A DNA stretch of 64,000 nt from Drosophila miranda (GCF_003369915.1 NC_046676.1:11204001-11268000), one strand, 5' to 3'. Numbered from the stretch's first letter, positions 1 through 10,808 are shown. The notes: generated from the letters alone by a model not told the origin. Numbers and translations are program-made.

Positions 1-138
1 TTGTTGCAACTAACGTTAGGCCTGATAGCACTAACCCAAATGCAGCCCGAATTGTTATGCAAACTAATCCCGAGAAAGCATTTTAGTTCGACTCCATCTT
101 ACGTTCCTCTGTTCGTGTTTTTCCTTTCGTTTTCGCAG

Positions 139-916
139 AGAAGAAACGTCGCATCTATGACGAGTACGGCAAGGATGGTCTGGGCGAACGCGGCCAAAGC
201 CGCAACTCTCATGCCCGTCATCATTACAGCACTCACGACTATGACGACTTTGATATTATGGGCGGATTTCCGTTCGTGTTCCGACCACCAGAGGAGGTCT
301 TCCGCGAGTTCTTTAGCGTAAATTCGCCCTTTGCCGGCTTTTTCAGAGGTAAGTGGTAAGAGGTTCAGCTGCTGCTGATCGATCTAATAAGAATCGAATG
401 GAATGTCTTATTCAGATGCTAATGGATACACAAATGGGACAATGAGCGGTGGCGGCGGTGGCTCGGGCAGCAGTCGACGTCATGGATCCAGTGCTGCAGG
501 ATTTGGAGGAGGATCGCGCCATCATCACCATCACCAGCACAAAATGGCCAGCCCATTTGGGGCGCCCATGCTCAACTACTCAATGATGGATTTTTGTATG
601 CCTACCAGCGGTTTCGCCTCGTTCACATCAATGACTGGCAATGGCAGCGGTGGTGTTGCCCACATCTTTGGTGGCCCTAATGATGCCATCAAGCGCACCT
701 CCACATCGACGGTGTTTGTCAATGGCAAGAAGCTGACGACCAAGCGGTATGTGACATGCACAGAAAATGCATTTCGTATTCCTTAACAATTCTCCTTTCG
801 TTCATTGCAGGGTCGTTGAGAATGGCAAGGACACTGTCTTTTCATATGAAAACGATGTCCTTAAATCAAAGACTGTGAACGGAGTTTCCCAAAAGCTCTC
901 TTCAATATCTAATTAA
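139..916 (+). CDS. mrj: Mrj, DNAJB6-type J-protein co-chaperone (3' part)
   Basis: This is the 3' part of a class B J-domain co-chaperone; the start and most of the J domain lie before base 1. Three exons (139–348, 416–746, 811–916) join in matching phase through GT/AG sites. The first opens in the tail of the J domain (KKRRIYDEYGKDGL) and runs into a Phe/Gly-rich part with FPFVFRPPEEVFREFF, typical of DNAJB6. The middle exon is rich in Gly, Ser and His. The last carries a conserved-looking C terminus (FSYENDVLKSKTVNG) and ends at TAA. Known for the family: it works with Hsp70 and keeps aggregation-prone, notably polyglutamine, proteins soluble in cytosol and nucleus. Shark follows on the same strand. 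The identification is firm; only the N terminus is missing. Confidence 0.93.
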
Positions 917-2424
917 TGCAAGAAACAAATATATAGCATATATACAAGCAGCGGCAGCGGCATCGACGACGGCGGCGGGGCCACAGCAACAATCAACAAC
1001 AACAAAAAAGTCATAAATGTAAAGAAAAAGGAGAAAACATTAACAAACACAAGAGGAACCTATGATTCCTTGAATGCTTCGATACGTTCATGATACGTTC
1101 ATTAATTTTGTTCTACATTAGAATCTAGTTATTTTTTAGTGGAAAGAACAGCAGTAGCAGAAACAGCGGCGTAGAATCAGCAAGAGCCGAAGCACACCAT
1201 AAAAACACAGAGCAGCAACAGAGGAGAAAGGACCGAGAAAACATCAGCAGAAACCGATTTTAGAATCAGAAGCGACGGCCAGGAGTCGAACCAAAATTCC
1301 TTGTCAATGCCAGTTATCTTTTGCAGCACTTTGATTCGAAAACTGGCCACATAATCCAAATTTTAATGTTTTGTGGTGCGTTGTTTCGAGACACAATGCC
1401 AGAAAATAAAACAAAAGCTCCAAAATGATTAGAGCAGCTACTTAAACACAGAACATAACCGAAAATGCTGTACGCTTAAGCAATTTAGCCACTAATTCTA
1501 AGGGCTGATTTGATCGCTCTTCCGAGGACGGGAGTGTGTCTGTGCGTGCGTGTATATGAATTGGGGGGAAGTTGGGTGGGAATTAAATATATATTTTATG
1601 TATGTACGTAGCTATCTACCTTTAGTCACTTAAGTTGCCACAATACTTACTAGAGAAAAGAAAAGAAAAAAAAACTAAAAAAGAACCAGCAAAACAGCAA
1701 GAAACGAAATCGAAAACGAAACACACGAGTGCGAGTTCTCTGCGCTGAATAGAGGAAAAGAAAAACCTAAAACTACATTTCTGATGACATTAAATGTTTA
1801 CATAAATATAATTCATAATTTAAAACTCTGTTTTAATTTTAATGCCGTATTTCATAGCGTATAGTGGTTTTTTAAATGCTTAAGCCTATTCTCACATAAC
1901 CACAAACGAATTCGCGGAGAAAACAAATGAAAATAATCTAACATAATCAATCGCCAATAATTGAAGTCTTTTTTTTTAGTAGCCCCTTCAAAAACATTAA
2001 AAAAAGGATGAAAACAAACAAAAACACTGAAAGAAACGCAATAAAACAAAAAGCGATACAATTAAAAAAAATGTTTATTACTTTACTTATCAAATAATTA
2101 AATGGTTTGGGGATTTAGTCGGAGATCTTTTCAAATCACACGCAAATTCCAAATTGAAACGCGCGCCAACTTTAAACATACCGATAGATCGCGAATGCTG
2201 ATCGATAACGATCAAACAGAAACGGCCACACTGAACAGACTAAACATCACAATTGAGCACTGGGAGCTAAAACCGTTTTTAGGCAATTATTTAAAATAAG
2301 CCAGTCAATAAAACAATAGGCTCATTAATTGGATATAATTATGTGGGACGGCTAAATGATCTATCTAGCTAATAATATTCGACGGTAGATCAAAATTTAG
2401 CAATATGGTTTCCAATCCTTGACG
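917..2424 (+). other. mrj 3' UTR and intergenic DNA
   Basis: No gene is seen. The first ~1.1 kb is A-rich with CAG/CAA-type runs and AATAAA-like signals near 1404 and 2039, which fits a long mrj 3' UTR. A 65-codon open frame at 2102–2299 has no coding character and runs toward repeat sequence. Confidence 0.6.
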
Positions 2425-2660
2425 GAGAACGATTAACCTATTTTAAACCAAGGGGGTATTTCAATTATCCACCGAAAATAATGAAAATTTAATAATGTTA
2501 GCGCAGTTCAGGTGAAAGATATCGTGGTTTTTTTTTAGTTCAGATTAAAGATGGCATGTGTCTACAAGAAGAATTTACAATCGTTAATATTTTCCGCCAT
2601 TTACCTGAAGTCGTTGAACTATTTAAATAGAGGGGGCTCAAGTGGGCTAAGTTCGTAAAA
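2425..2660. repeat. Dispersed repeat B, copy 1 (upstream of Shark)
   Basis: This ~235-base stretch matches 33117–33340, upstream of Tfb1, by eye over its whole length with scattered differences. Shared landmarks are AACGATTAACC near its start, AAAGATGGCATG, CTACAAGAAGA, ACAATCGTTAATATTTTCCG and AAGTGGGCTAAG at its end. It does not code. It lies in the same orientation relative to the downstream gene in both places. I do not recognise the family. Confidence 0.75.
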
Positions 2661-2745
2661 TAGAACTTGAATTCGTCAGTATATTTACGGAATAATCTTG
2701 CAAATGAGACGGTATATTTTGGTATATTTCTGAGGGTCGTCACAA
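2660..2745 (-). repeat. Dispersed repeat A, copy 1 (Shark promoter)
   Basis: Read on the minus strand this begins with the landmark GACCCTCAGAAATATACC and continues through two further AAATATAC motifs to a stretch like TTCAAGTTC, the same order as copies at 9370, 19724 and 25498. In the direction of Shark it holds two exact matches to Ohler motif 6 (KTYRGTATWTTT), at 2675–2686 and 2718–2729, then a decayed motif 1 (near GGTCGTCACAATT). The Shark start codon is about 80 bases downstream. Confidence 0.75.
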
Positions 2746-2824
2746 TTCATGAACAAAAAGGAAGTTAAAACAGATTTTCTAATCTGTTTAATCTAAAAAA
2801 GGATACCAATTAGATGGCCATACA

Positions 2825-5800
2825 ATGAGTCGCGATGATCACATGAAATGGTTTCACGCAAATTTATCTCGCGAGGCAGCTGATGATCTGTTGAGACAAG
2901 GTAAGTAGAGATACAATAATTTGTGTGTTTCAGAGTCCGAAAAGAGGGACGTGGGCGTGGTGAATGAAGCCTAATGAATGGTAATTTCAATTGATTGTCC
3001 CCCACCCACGGCAGGTTACGAGGATGGTACATTTCTGGTGAGGGAGAGCAGCACAGCAGCTGGCGATTTTGTTCTGAGCATACTCTGCCAGGAGGAGGTG
3101 TGCCATTATCAGGTGCGACGCCATGGGGAGGATGCCTTCTTCTCTATCGACGATGAGATGCAGACAAAGATACTCCACGGGCTGGAGACTTTGGTGGACT
3201 ACTATCAGCAGGGGGCGAATGGTCTGCCCACGAAGCTGACGGTTCCGCTGATTCGTGATCCGCCGCCGCACAACACACGCAGGCATGGCATGACAAATCT
3301 ACTGCACCGTGCCACCAGCAAGAACGAGAGCAAAGTGGTCTTTGAGCTGCTCAAGTGTGGCTACCGCAACTTCGATGCCAAGAATCAGCATGGGCAGACG
3401 GCCCTCCATCTGGCTGCGCTGCACTGTGATGAGGACATCCTGAAACTGTTGCTGGACGCGAAAGTACAGGTCAATAGCTCAGACTCCTTCGGATGCCAGC
3501 CGTTGCATGTGAGTGTTTGAACTTGGTATTGATCTTGAGGTGATTTGCCTGCTAATACTTGCTTCTATCCCACACAGTATGCGGCTCGGAACAAGCCGGC
3601 CAGTTTCATACGCACCCTGATCTCTGCCCAGGCCAATGTCCAGGGCAGAAACATAGAGAACGGATTCGTACCGCTGCACGAGGCAGCCAAGCACGGCAAT
3701 CTGGAGGCTGTCCGGGAACTGTTGCTGGCCGAAGCTCCCCTGCTGCCGCGCACCAGCTCTGGCGAGTTTCCCTTCGATCTGGCCAAAGAAGCTGGACAAT
3801 CAACCGTCGAGCAATTTCTGCTCAACTACAAGCTGCCGCCTGCAAGCACCACCAGAGAGCAGTGGTATCATGGCACGCAGACGAGAGATGAGGCCGTGGC
3901 CATACTTACGCAATATGCCAAGGAACTGTTGGCCAAGCAGCCCGGTGTCGACACCTCTGGCTGTTTCCTTGTGCGCTATTCCGAGTCCCCGGCGGCGTCT
4001 GGCTTGGTATTGACCCTTCTCAGCGATCAGGTGGTGAAAAACTTTCGCATATCGCAGGCTTATCTCTACACGAACGGTGTCAAAGTGCAGTCTGATGAGG
4101 TGAGTGATGATATCCAGCAATTTATTGAACAAAATTCCAAACCCAAACACTGCCTTCCAGCCGAAATTCGTGTTCATCGATGACGGTCCCTACTGGCCCA
4201 GCCTGGAGCATCTGATAGCCAACTTCATGCGCTTCTCGTATGGCCTGCCGGTTAGCCTTAAGTATGCCGTGCCGCCCAAGCCGAAGCCGGAGGTTCCCTC
4301 ATTTGCCACCATACCACGTTCTACCGTGAAGCACAGGACGACGCCACCAGTGACGCCGCCTACTCCTTCGACCAATCAGCATGTCCCCGCCTTGTCCATC
4401 GCGAAGAAGAAGCAAAAGGAGAACAGCAGCTCCGTGTTCAACACTCTGCGCCTGACGAGCCCCAGAAAGGCTCTGTTCGACATGAACAGCCTGCGCAAGA
4501 GCAAATCCAAGAACAAACGATCCGAGTCCGAGAGCAGTGTAAGCGGATCGCTGGCCAAGACGGAGCGGGAGCAGGAACTCCAGGCAGCTGCTCCAATGCT
4601 CAAAAGTCTATCGTTCTCGACGGAGTTTTCCAACTTCAATGTGGATGCAGGTGGAACAGGAGCAGCAGCCGACGGAGAGCTGTACAATGTCCCCAGGAAC
4701 AATACGCCAATTGAGATTGACTTGCCTCCAATTGCCCAAAAGACTGAAGCAGAAGTTGAGTATTTCACCAAGAGCGATGTGGCTATTGAGCGGGAGCGTG
4801 CCGGCCAGTGGAACGTCACTGGGTATCAGCAAACCGAGGATGTGGTCTGGCTGTTGGATCAACCGATCAAGCCCCTGCCACCGGCGGCGACGCGCCTCAA
4901 TTCCCTCATCTCTACCGGCTCCACGGAGAGCGAAATGGCTGGCTACCTGCAACGGAAGTGCAGTGAAACTCCAACCACGCCCACTTCAGCCGCTTTGGAG
5001 GCGGCAAAGCTGAGATTTTTCATCGACAAAGAGAATCTACTGGTGGAGAATGAAATCGGACACGGGGAATTCGGCTCTGTGCATCGGGGCTGGCTAGTGA
5101 AGAAAAGCGGTGAGGGCGGCGGTTCCATGGAGTCGTCCCGCCAGGAGGTGGCCATCAAAATGCTGTGCGATGAGCACAGCAACAAGCAGGAGTTTCTGCG
5201 CGAAGCCTCTGTGATGATGCGCCTAGAGCACAACTGTATTGTGCGTCTCATTGGCATATCGAAGGGGGATACGCTGATGATGGTTCAGGAGCTGGCTCCC
5301 CTGGGCTCCATGCTCCAGTACATACTCGATCACAGCGCAGAGATCACGGCCAACACAGAGCTAAAGCTGTGGGCATCTCAGATTGCTTGCGGTATGTGCA
5401 AAGTCTCGACTAGGTCGTAGGACAGTTCTCAGTTTAACTCTCTTTCCAGGCATGCATTATCTGGAATCTCAGCATTTTGTACACCGTGATCTTGCTGCCA
5501 GGAATATTCTGCTGACCGCTCGCCAGCAGGCGAAGATCAGTGACTTTGGAATGTCGCGCTCCCTGAGGCCCGGCAGCACTGAGTACCAGTTCACACAGGG
5601 GGGTCGGTGGCCGATACGTTGGTACGCCCCGGAGAGCTTCAATCTGGGCGTCTTCTCGCATGCCAGTGACGTGTGGTCGTTCGGCGTGACCATCTGGGAG
5701 ATGTTTGCTTTGGGAGCACCTCCCTTTGGCGAGATCTCGAATGTGGATGCCATCAAGCTGGTGGACAGTGGAGAGCGTTTGCCCCAGCCCGATCTCTGCC

Positions 5801-5943
5801 CTGCCTATATCTATGCAGCAATGCTAAGCTGCTGGAAGGAGCATCCCAAGGACCGACCAACCTTTTCCTATCTAATGGAGTTCTTCACCCGCGATCCCGA
5901 CTACCAAAACCTGCCCGATTTGGTGCAAACCGTTCATATATAG
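2825..5943 (+). CDS. Shark: Shark, SH2–ankyrin non-receptor tyrosine kinase
   Basis: Five exons (2825–2900, 3015–3508, 3578–4099, 4161–5391, 5450–5943) give 938 residues, close to the D. melanogaster length. Order: N-terminal SH2 (WFHANLS near residue 9, FLVRES near 36), ankyrin repeats (about 105–265, with [11 protein letters not shown]), second SH2 ([11 protein letters not shown] near 285, CFLVRYSES), a Pro/Ser/Lys-rich linker, and a C-terminal kinase. The kinase has GHGEFGSV near 664, the VAIK lysine near 697, [11 protein letters not shown] and an APE, so it should be active; the activation segment keeps a Tyr (GSTEYQF). Known role: a Syk-like kinase that binds the phosphorylated ITAM of Draper in glial engulfment and acts in epidermal signalling. 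Repeats A and B lie directly upstream. Confidence 0.97.
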
Positions 5944-6337
5944 CTCGGCTCCCCTCCCCGAGTGGATTCCACCTTCGTCCTATTATTTTAAAGTGCAATT
6001 TTTTAAAGTTTTTATCTATTGTGTTTGGTCCTTTACTCCTTTACTAATATTTATTGGAGTATTATGATTTATCTAATGGGGCTCGCAAAATGCGATTGTT
6101 ATCCCCTTCTTTTCGTATCCCCTGCACAAAGAGTATTTCGCGAGTCCCGATTTATGTATATGCATGTATGTATAATCTGTAATAATCGTACAAAAAAATG
6201 TGTCAATTGAAAGTGCCTTAAAAAATTTATAAAATTAATTTTTATATTAACATTTACAAATCATTATATGGTTGGCACTGATTTTGTTGCCACTATTTAT
6301 TCACTCACACTCCACGAACCACATTGTTTATTGTTCA
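5944..6337 (+). other. Shark 3' UTR and spacer
   Basis: The stretch is A+T-rich with no coding potential. It ends at the start of the next small gene, which reads in the same direction. Confidence 0.6.
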
Positions 6338-6930
6338 ATGAATAATATGAAGATCATATTGCATTTAATATCGGTGACGCTAATTGTACACCTATTCCTA
6401 TTGGTAAGAGATTCTGCCAAACAATCCTCATCTCAGCTCATCTCATCTTGAAATTGCAGTTTCAATTGCCATGCAGCGATGCCAAGAGTATCTCCATTGT
6501 TCAAAACTACCAGGAGATAGCAGGCAAAAACTCTTCCAGGAACTCCACCCACAATGCACTCGACCAGAAGACAAACTCCACCAGCAGAAGGCCTCCATCT
6601 TCATCCGATGCCCGTTCTGCTAGTGCTCCGCCACCCGTCGTCAGCATTAAGCGAATTAAGCGAGCCAGGACAGATCTGCCGAAATATACATTCACGTTCG
6701 ATCAGGCGCACTTGCCCTGCGACTATGACGTTAGCGGATCATATAAATTTATGGATGATTTTCCCAAATACTGCAGAGATTCGTATGAGCAAAGATTCAT
6801 GAGCGAGGCGGAATATCGCATGTACATGCTGTATCAAACGGAAGGCTTCTTCTTTGGCCAGTACCATGAGCGCATGATACGCTTCGAGAAAGATGTCCAC
6901 ACCTGGGATTACACGGACACGGGCTTTTAG
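6338..6930 (+). CDS. Small secreted protein with dibasic site, family unknown
   Basis: Two exons (coding to 6403, then 6460–6930) give 175 residues from the ATG at 6347, or 178 from an in-frame ATG at 6338. The first exon is almost only a signal peptide (MKIILHLISVTLIVHLFLL). Next come a Ser/Asn-rich low-complexity stretch and a strongly basic site (SIKRIKRARTDLP). The last ~75 residues look folded and are rich in Tyr, Phe and Met, with two Cys (LPCDYD, YCRDSYE) that could form a disulfide. This resembles a secreted precursor with a propeptide cut at KR, but I do not recognise the family and no function is assigned. It lies between Shark and the convergent lipoyltransferase gene. Confidence 0.8.
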
Positions 6931-7213
6931 GTATTTATTTGTGTTGCTGTTTGTAGCAATTAAATTATCGGTTGACAGTGTCCTCCCTGGTGCTTGTTCT
7001 TGCTGGGGTTTCTAAACATTTATATAGAAACAATTTATTGCAGTTCTTTGTATACAAAACGTGGATAACAAAAGTTAGTTGTTTAAGGGTTTGTATATTA
7101 GTTGTAAACTAGGTTAGTAATATGGTATCGTGGATATACTACATCTATGTTAGGCGGATTAGTTGGACTAAGTAATGGTTTGTTTGTTTTTTGTTTCGCT
7201 AAGAAAGCTTCAA

Positions 7214-8626
7214 TCATCCGGAGCCGTTCATTGCCTGCTGGACATTCGATGCAGTCACGAGCTTCAGGGCGCCCATAATGCCAGTCAAGTTCTGCTCGTT
7301 GTAGGCCTTGCCCTGGAGGGGAGTAACCACGGGGACAGTCTCCTCGCTGTGCGGCAGCTTAATGCCGATTTCTTTCATCAAGCCCTGGGCGGAAGAGTAC
7401 AATTAAAGGGGGGGATATAGGTTAACAAAGTATTGCACTCACGGCCTCCACTTCTACGGTCAGCTTGAGCTTCATGCCCTGTTCGTCGCCCTTCAGTTCG
7501 AGTTCCTTTTCGACGGTGAACTTCGGTGTCTTTCCAATGACCCAATCCCAAGAGCTATAGTTGGACCGCAGCTCTTCGATGCCAGGGAACCATTTCTCTG
7601 TGGGATTGATCAGCTGGAAGCCGCGCTGCTGCATTGTCTGTGCGCTTCCGCCATCCTCCAAAGTTGTGGCCACCGTCCTAAGATATTCGTATCCGACCGC
7701 GGAGAGCAGCTGCGAGACATTCACATTGGGATTTACATCGACCAGATTGCGTATAGGAGAAGGCACTGAGGCTGTGGCACGACTGATGTAGTTGGCTGGC
7801 TCCTTGACCAGAGATTCCCCCAGATGCAGCTTGTTGGCGCTGGCCAGAATGGTGCAGTGGTGATAGGAGTTTGGGCGTCCCAGCTTGGCGGCTGTTCCAG
7901 AAATCTGTAAGCGGGCAAAAAAGTATTAATATATACGGGTATCAATATACGGGTACAGCCGTACGTAGAGGTGGTGTGCTGACGTCAGTGCAAGGTCAAC
8001 TAGGGATGAGTGGCTGATAAGAAGCTCAGCTTCCCCCTTCTTACCTTCTTGTTCCTTATCACGATGTCGTCACGCTCATTGATCTCCGCCTTGATGGCCC
8101 ACTCGCGGAACAACGCTCTTGTTACGATATTCAAATTGTACTTGCGATCATACCGCTCTCTGGGAGTGAAGAAGGTGCAATTGAGATTGCCACGATCGTG
8201 GTAAACAGCACCGCCCCCGCTGTTGCGACGGGCCAGGGTGATGCCACGCTCCACTAGCTTGGATACGTTCGCTTCGGTAAACGGATTCTGGTGACGGCCA
8301 ATGACCACACACGGATCGTTGGCCCACAGCAGTAGGACGTGATGGTGGCCAAAGTCAAAGTTCTTGTACAGCCAGTCCTCTAGGGCCAGGTTGGTGAAAA
8401 TGTCATTCGACTGTGAGATGAAGACCGATTTCTTTATCTCGGCATCGGGCACAGCTGGTGGGGCTTGGCGGTGCTTGCTCTTCTTCACAGCTGTGGGGGG
8501 GACTGCTGGGGCAGACGACGGTTCACCTACATTGCTGCTATCAGTCGAGGCGAGGCGCGTGATTTTGGTTCCAGATGCCAGCAGCAGACGCAGCTGGCTC
8601 GAATTGCGACGCAAGAGCAAGCTCAT
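7214..8626 (-). CDS. Lipt1: Mitochondrial lipoyltransferase (LIPT1/LplA-like)
   Basis: Three minus-strand exons (8626–8045, 7904–7443, 7384–7214) join in phase 0 and give 404 residues. The start MSLLLRRNSSQLRLLLASG is Arg/Leu/Ser-rich without acids, a good mitochondrial targeting signal. The body is a biotin/lipoate ligase fold: LALEDWLY, VVIGRHQNPFTEAN and the lipoate-binding motif RRNSGGGAVYHD, then NCTFF. Known role: transfer of lipoyl groups to the E2 subunits of 2-oxoacid dehydrogenases. A KGD4-like 2-oxoglutarate dehydrogenase subunit lies 2 kb away, which may be chance. In-frame ATGs further upstream give no targeting signal and were not chosen. Its 5' end faces the candidate microprotein at 8740. 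Confidence 0.95.
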
Positions 8627-8739
8627 TGTGGCTTTCGGGCTGTTTTCACGAGGAAGTTGAAAACTGCTTCGGTTGCCAAGCAGGGTGCCGAGCGGGTTGC
8701 AAGCAGCGAAGTGCACTTGTAACCAAAACAAGGTCAAAG

Positions 8740-8835
8740 ATGTCGGCAAAAGCTCGTAGCGGTTTAATTGTATTTTCTATTTTTGTTGTTCTGTTGTTGT
8801 TTCTGTTTGTGTTTTTCTTTGTGCGGTTAGGTTGA
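8740..8835 (+). CDS. Candidate 31-residue single-pass membrane microprotein
   Basis: A plus-strand ATG with A at −3 (CAAAGATGT) opens 31 codons ending at TGA. The peptide has a short basic head (MSAKARSG), about 20 hydrophobic residues (LIVFSIFVVLLLFLFVFFFV) and a short RLG tail. This is the layout of small tail-anchored peptides such as sarcolamban-type regulins, but the sequence is not one I recognise. The start is only 113 bases from the oppositely oriented lipoyltransferase ATG, so both could share a bidirectional promoter. Chance is possible, since the T-rich strand favours Phe, Leu and Val codons. Conservation across species would decide. Confidence 0.4.
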   Translation: MSAKARSGLIVFSIFVVLLLFLFVFFFVRLG

Positions 8836-8919
8836 ATTTTGATTGAATTTACTATCTACTTTAGCTAATATTGTCGGTTTATATTCGTTTGGTTTGATTG
8901 CTTTGGTCTTAGGTGGACT

Positions 8920-9114
8920 TTAGACTGTTGTTGCTCTGGGCTCGCTCGCCTTGCCTGTGTTTGCAGCAACCGAACTGGCGGAGATCAGGTACTCGTGCAG
9001 AGCGGGGGTCTGGTGCAGCCACTTGAAGGTTTGATGGAGACCACAGACACGCTTTCGGAGACCCAGGCAGTCCTTGTTGCAGCAGTTCTCTTGCATACTA
9101 CGCTTCACACCCAT
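8920..9114 (-). CDS. Small Cys-rich protein, 64 residues, unknown
   Basis: An ATG at 9114 opens 64 codons on the minus strand. The first half has five Cys (ENCCNKDCLG, KRVCGLHQTF) and a plausible helix (FKWLHQTPALHEYL); the tail is Ala/Thr/Ser-rich. The frame stays open upstream to 9354 but that part looks like 5' UTR. A repeat-A copy with a perfect Ohler motif 1 lies 256 bases upstream and reads toward this gene, which supports real transcription. Its stop faces the stop of the microprotein at 8835. The Cys spacing is not a twin CX9C. I do not recognise the family and assign no function. Confidence 0.55.
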   Translation of the reverse strand: MGVKRSMQENCCNKDCLGLRKRVCGLHQTFKWLHQTPALHEYLISASSVAANTGKASEPRATTV

Positions 9115-9369
9115 CCAAAAAAAATCAAATCCGAAACAATCAGAATTTGGGGCCAGAAAAGACGTTCTTTTCTTGGCAGTCGCAGAAGTTCTTTCGGTTT
9201 TCCTTGCACTAGATACTTGGAAACAACAAAGGATTTTTCTGCTGAATTGGAAATTTTCCACTCTTTGTTCGCGACGGTCAACGGCACGCGGGGCGGGGGA
9301 AAATGAGCGGGGGGCAAAACAAACAATTGGCTGGCGCGGCAACGTCTTCTTCACGGGAAAAAGCTAATG

Positions 9370-9380
9370 CAGTGTGACCG
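9370..9380 (-). promoter_or_regulatory. Ohler motif 1 (M1BP site)
   Basis: CAGTGTGACCG on the plus strand is an exact reverse-complement match to YGGTCACACTR. It is oriented toward the small gene at 9114. An exact motif 6 follows upstream at 9449–9460 (GTCAGTATATTT on the minus strand). This pair is known from housekeeping core promoters. Confidence 0.7.
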
Positions 9381-9650
9381 CGGACTTGTCGATCTTGTCT
9401 ATGGTCTGACCCTCAGAAAAAAACGTCACAAATTTCGAGATATACTGTAAATATACTGACTTATATTTGGATTCAAACTCCATCATATTCGCCGTTTTTG
9501 ATATTCGGTTGTATTTTTCTAGATAATTAGGACCCTCAGCTCTAAACTCATAATTTTATTCGATTATTAAATAAATTTCCTACAAGACTGGTCATTTGGA
9601 AGTTCTCATCTTTGTTGGTTTGTTTGTAAAATAAGGTCTAAGCCAAAGCG
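9370..9650 (+). repeat. Dispersed repeat A, copy 2
   Basis: Order of landmarks: CAGTGTGACCGC, ACCCTCAGAAA, AAATATACTGAC, TCCATCATATTC, CCGTTTTTGATATTCGG, TAGGACCCTCAGCTCT, then an ATTTTATTCGATT / TTTCCTACAAGACT tail and a TTGTTTGTAAAATAAGG end. The same order recurs at 19724 and 25498. A further part of the same unit, AACGCGTCTTAA and GAGCTAGACA, is found at about 9905–10010 and again at about 25762–25850, so the full unit is at least ~360 bases and this copy has extra DNA between its parts. Confidence 0.8.
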
Positions 9651-10474
9651 GACAAAAATTTCCACTTAATTAATTTCTTTACATGGTAACTATGCGCTAA
9701 CTACACATTTTCTTCATATTAACTACATTTGTATGTAATTACCAAAATGTTTATGTTTATGGAGGCGACAGTCTTAGCGCCGTTATCCACTTTTTGACAT
9801 AGATTTTTAGGGCAAACGATCAGTAATTCGATGCTTTTCTATTCGATGTGGCCTAGGACATGGCTCTAAATAGCAATTCTACACGATTTCTACCTTGGTG
9901 CATTCGACAAGAGGGTGAGTCCATAACGCGTCTTAAAGCGTGTTATGAAAAACATAAAACTTGCAAGGTGTGTGAGCTAGACATGGTGGCAAGAAAATAA
10001 GAGCAAGACCGCAAATTTGTCGATATAAAATTACTGCATAAAGTCTAACAAGGATATTGTAGATGGGCACAGTCTAATTATCTACTACCAGAAGCCGCTG
10101 TAATGCCAATGCAGCCCCTCAGAGCCGAAGTCTTGGCCATTTTGTTGGCATAGTTGAAGATTGCTGAAGGCATCTTTCAGACTTGGCGAAGATCACATCG
10201 CTCAATTCCATGTCCTGCAGGCACGTCGACTCCAGAAAACAGAAGACCGCACTCGTCTGGCTCAGCAAAGTTCTGGGCCAGACGGGTGGCAGGCATTGTT
10301 TTATTATATGACTGTGACTATATTTTCTTCTTCAAGAATTTAGTAGTAGGTTTAAGACAACTATTTTTTTACTCTAAAGATGTGACACTTTGTTGACTCA
10401 ATCAGTCAAGATTGGTGATTCAAGACAAGTTTTTTTTATAAATAAGACATTTTCTCCGAGCCCGCGTTGCAGTT
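9651..10474. other. Intergenic DNA between two small minus-strand genes
   Basis: It holds the detached tail of repeat A at about 9905–10010. Otherwise it is A+T-rich with no convincing open frame on either strand. The 3' UTR of the KGD4-like gene should occupy the right edge. Confidence 0.55.
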
Positions 10475-10808
10475 TTAGTTTGGTATGCCGCCGTTGTTGA
10501 TGTACTCCGCTTCGAGTGGGTCTATGGGTTTGCGTGCAAAGCGTGCCGGGAGCTCCCAATCCTCTATGGCAGGACCTCCAGCCAGCTGGAAAAACAGCAA
10601 ATTAGTGTGCTCCAATGTTTTTATACTACAACACAGTTGGTTTTCTAGTAAATGGGCTTAAAAAGTTAACCTTTTTGCCTGCTGCTGGCTTTGAACTTGC
10701 CTGCTTATTTGCAGTCTGTGCACCGGCCGCGGCCGCACCCAATCCTCCTTTGCGGAACTGTATGAGCGGCACACGCTTGGCCAAACCAATAACCGTGGGA
10801 CGAACCAT
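10475..10808 (-). CDS. KGD4/MRPS36-like 2-oxoglutarate dehydrogenase adaptor
   Basis: Two minus-strand exons (10808–10671, 10585–10475) join in phase 0 and give 82 residues. The N-terminal part, KRVPLIQFRKGG, matches the family's 'H/R-x-P-L-I-x-F-x-x-R/K' segment. The C-terminal part, ELPARFARKPIDPLEAEYINNGG, was compared with human MRPS36 (LPQKYRRKLVSQEEMEFIQRGG, from memory); the LP-x-x-[YF]-x-R-K and E-[YF]-I-x-x-GG pattern is clear. An Ala-rich linker joins the two halves, as expected. Known role: it anchors the E3 subunit to the E1–E2 core of the 2-oxoglutarate dehydrogenase complex in the mitochondrial matrix. It is divergent with caly, the two start codons lying 359 bases apart. Confidence 0.87.

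Noticed and set aside
2102-2299. 65-codon plus frame after mrj
   Set aside because: No coding character, and it lies in the A+T-rich spacer leading into repeat B.
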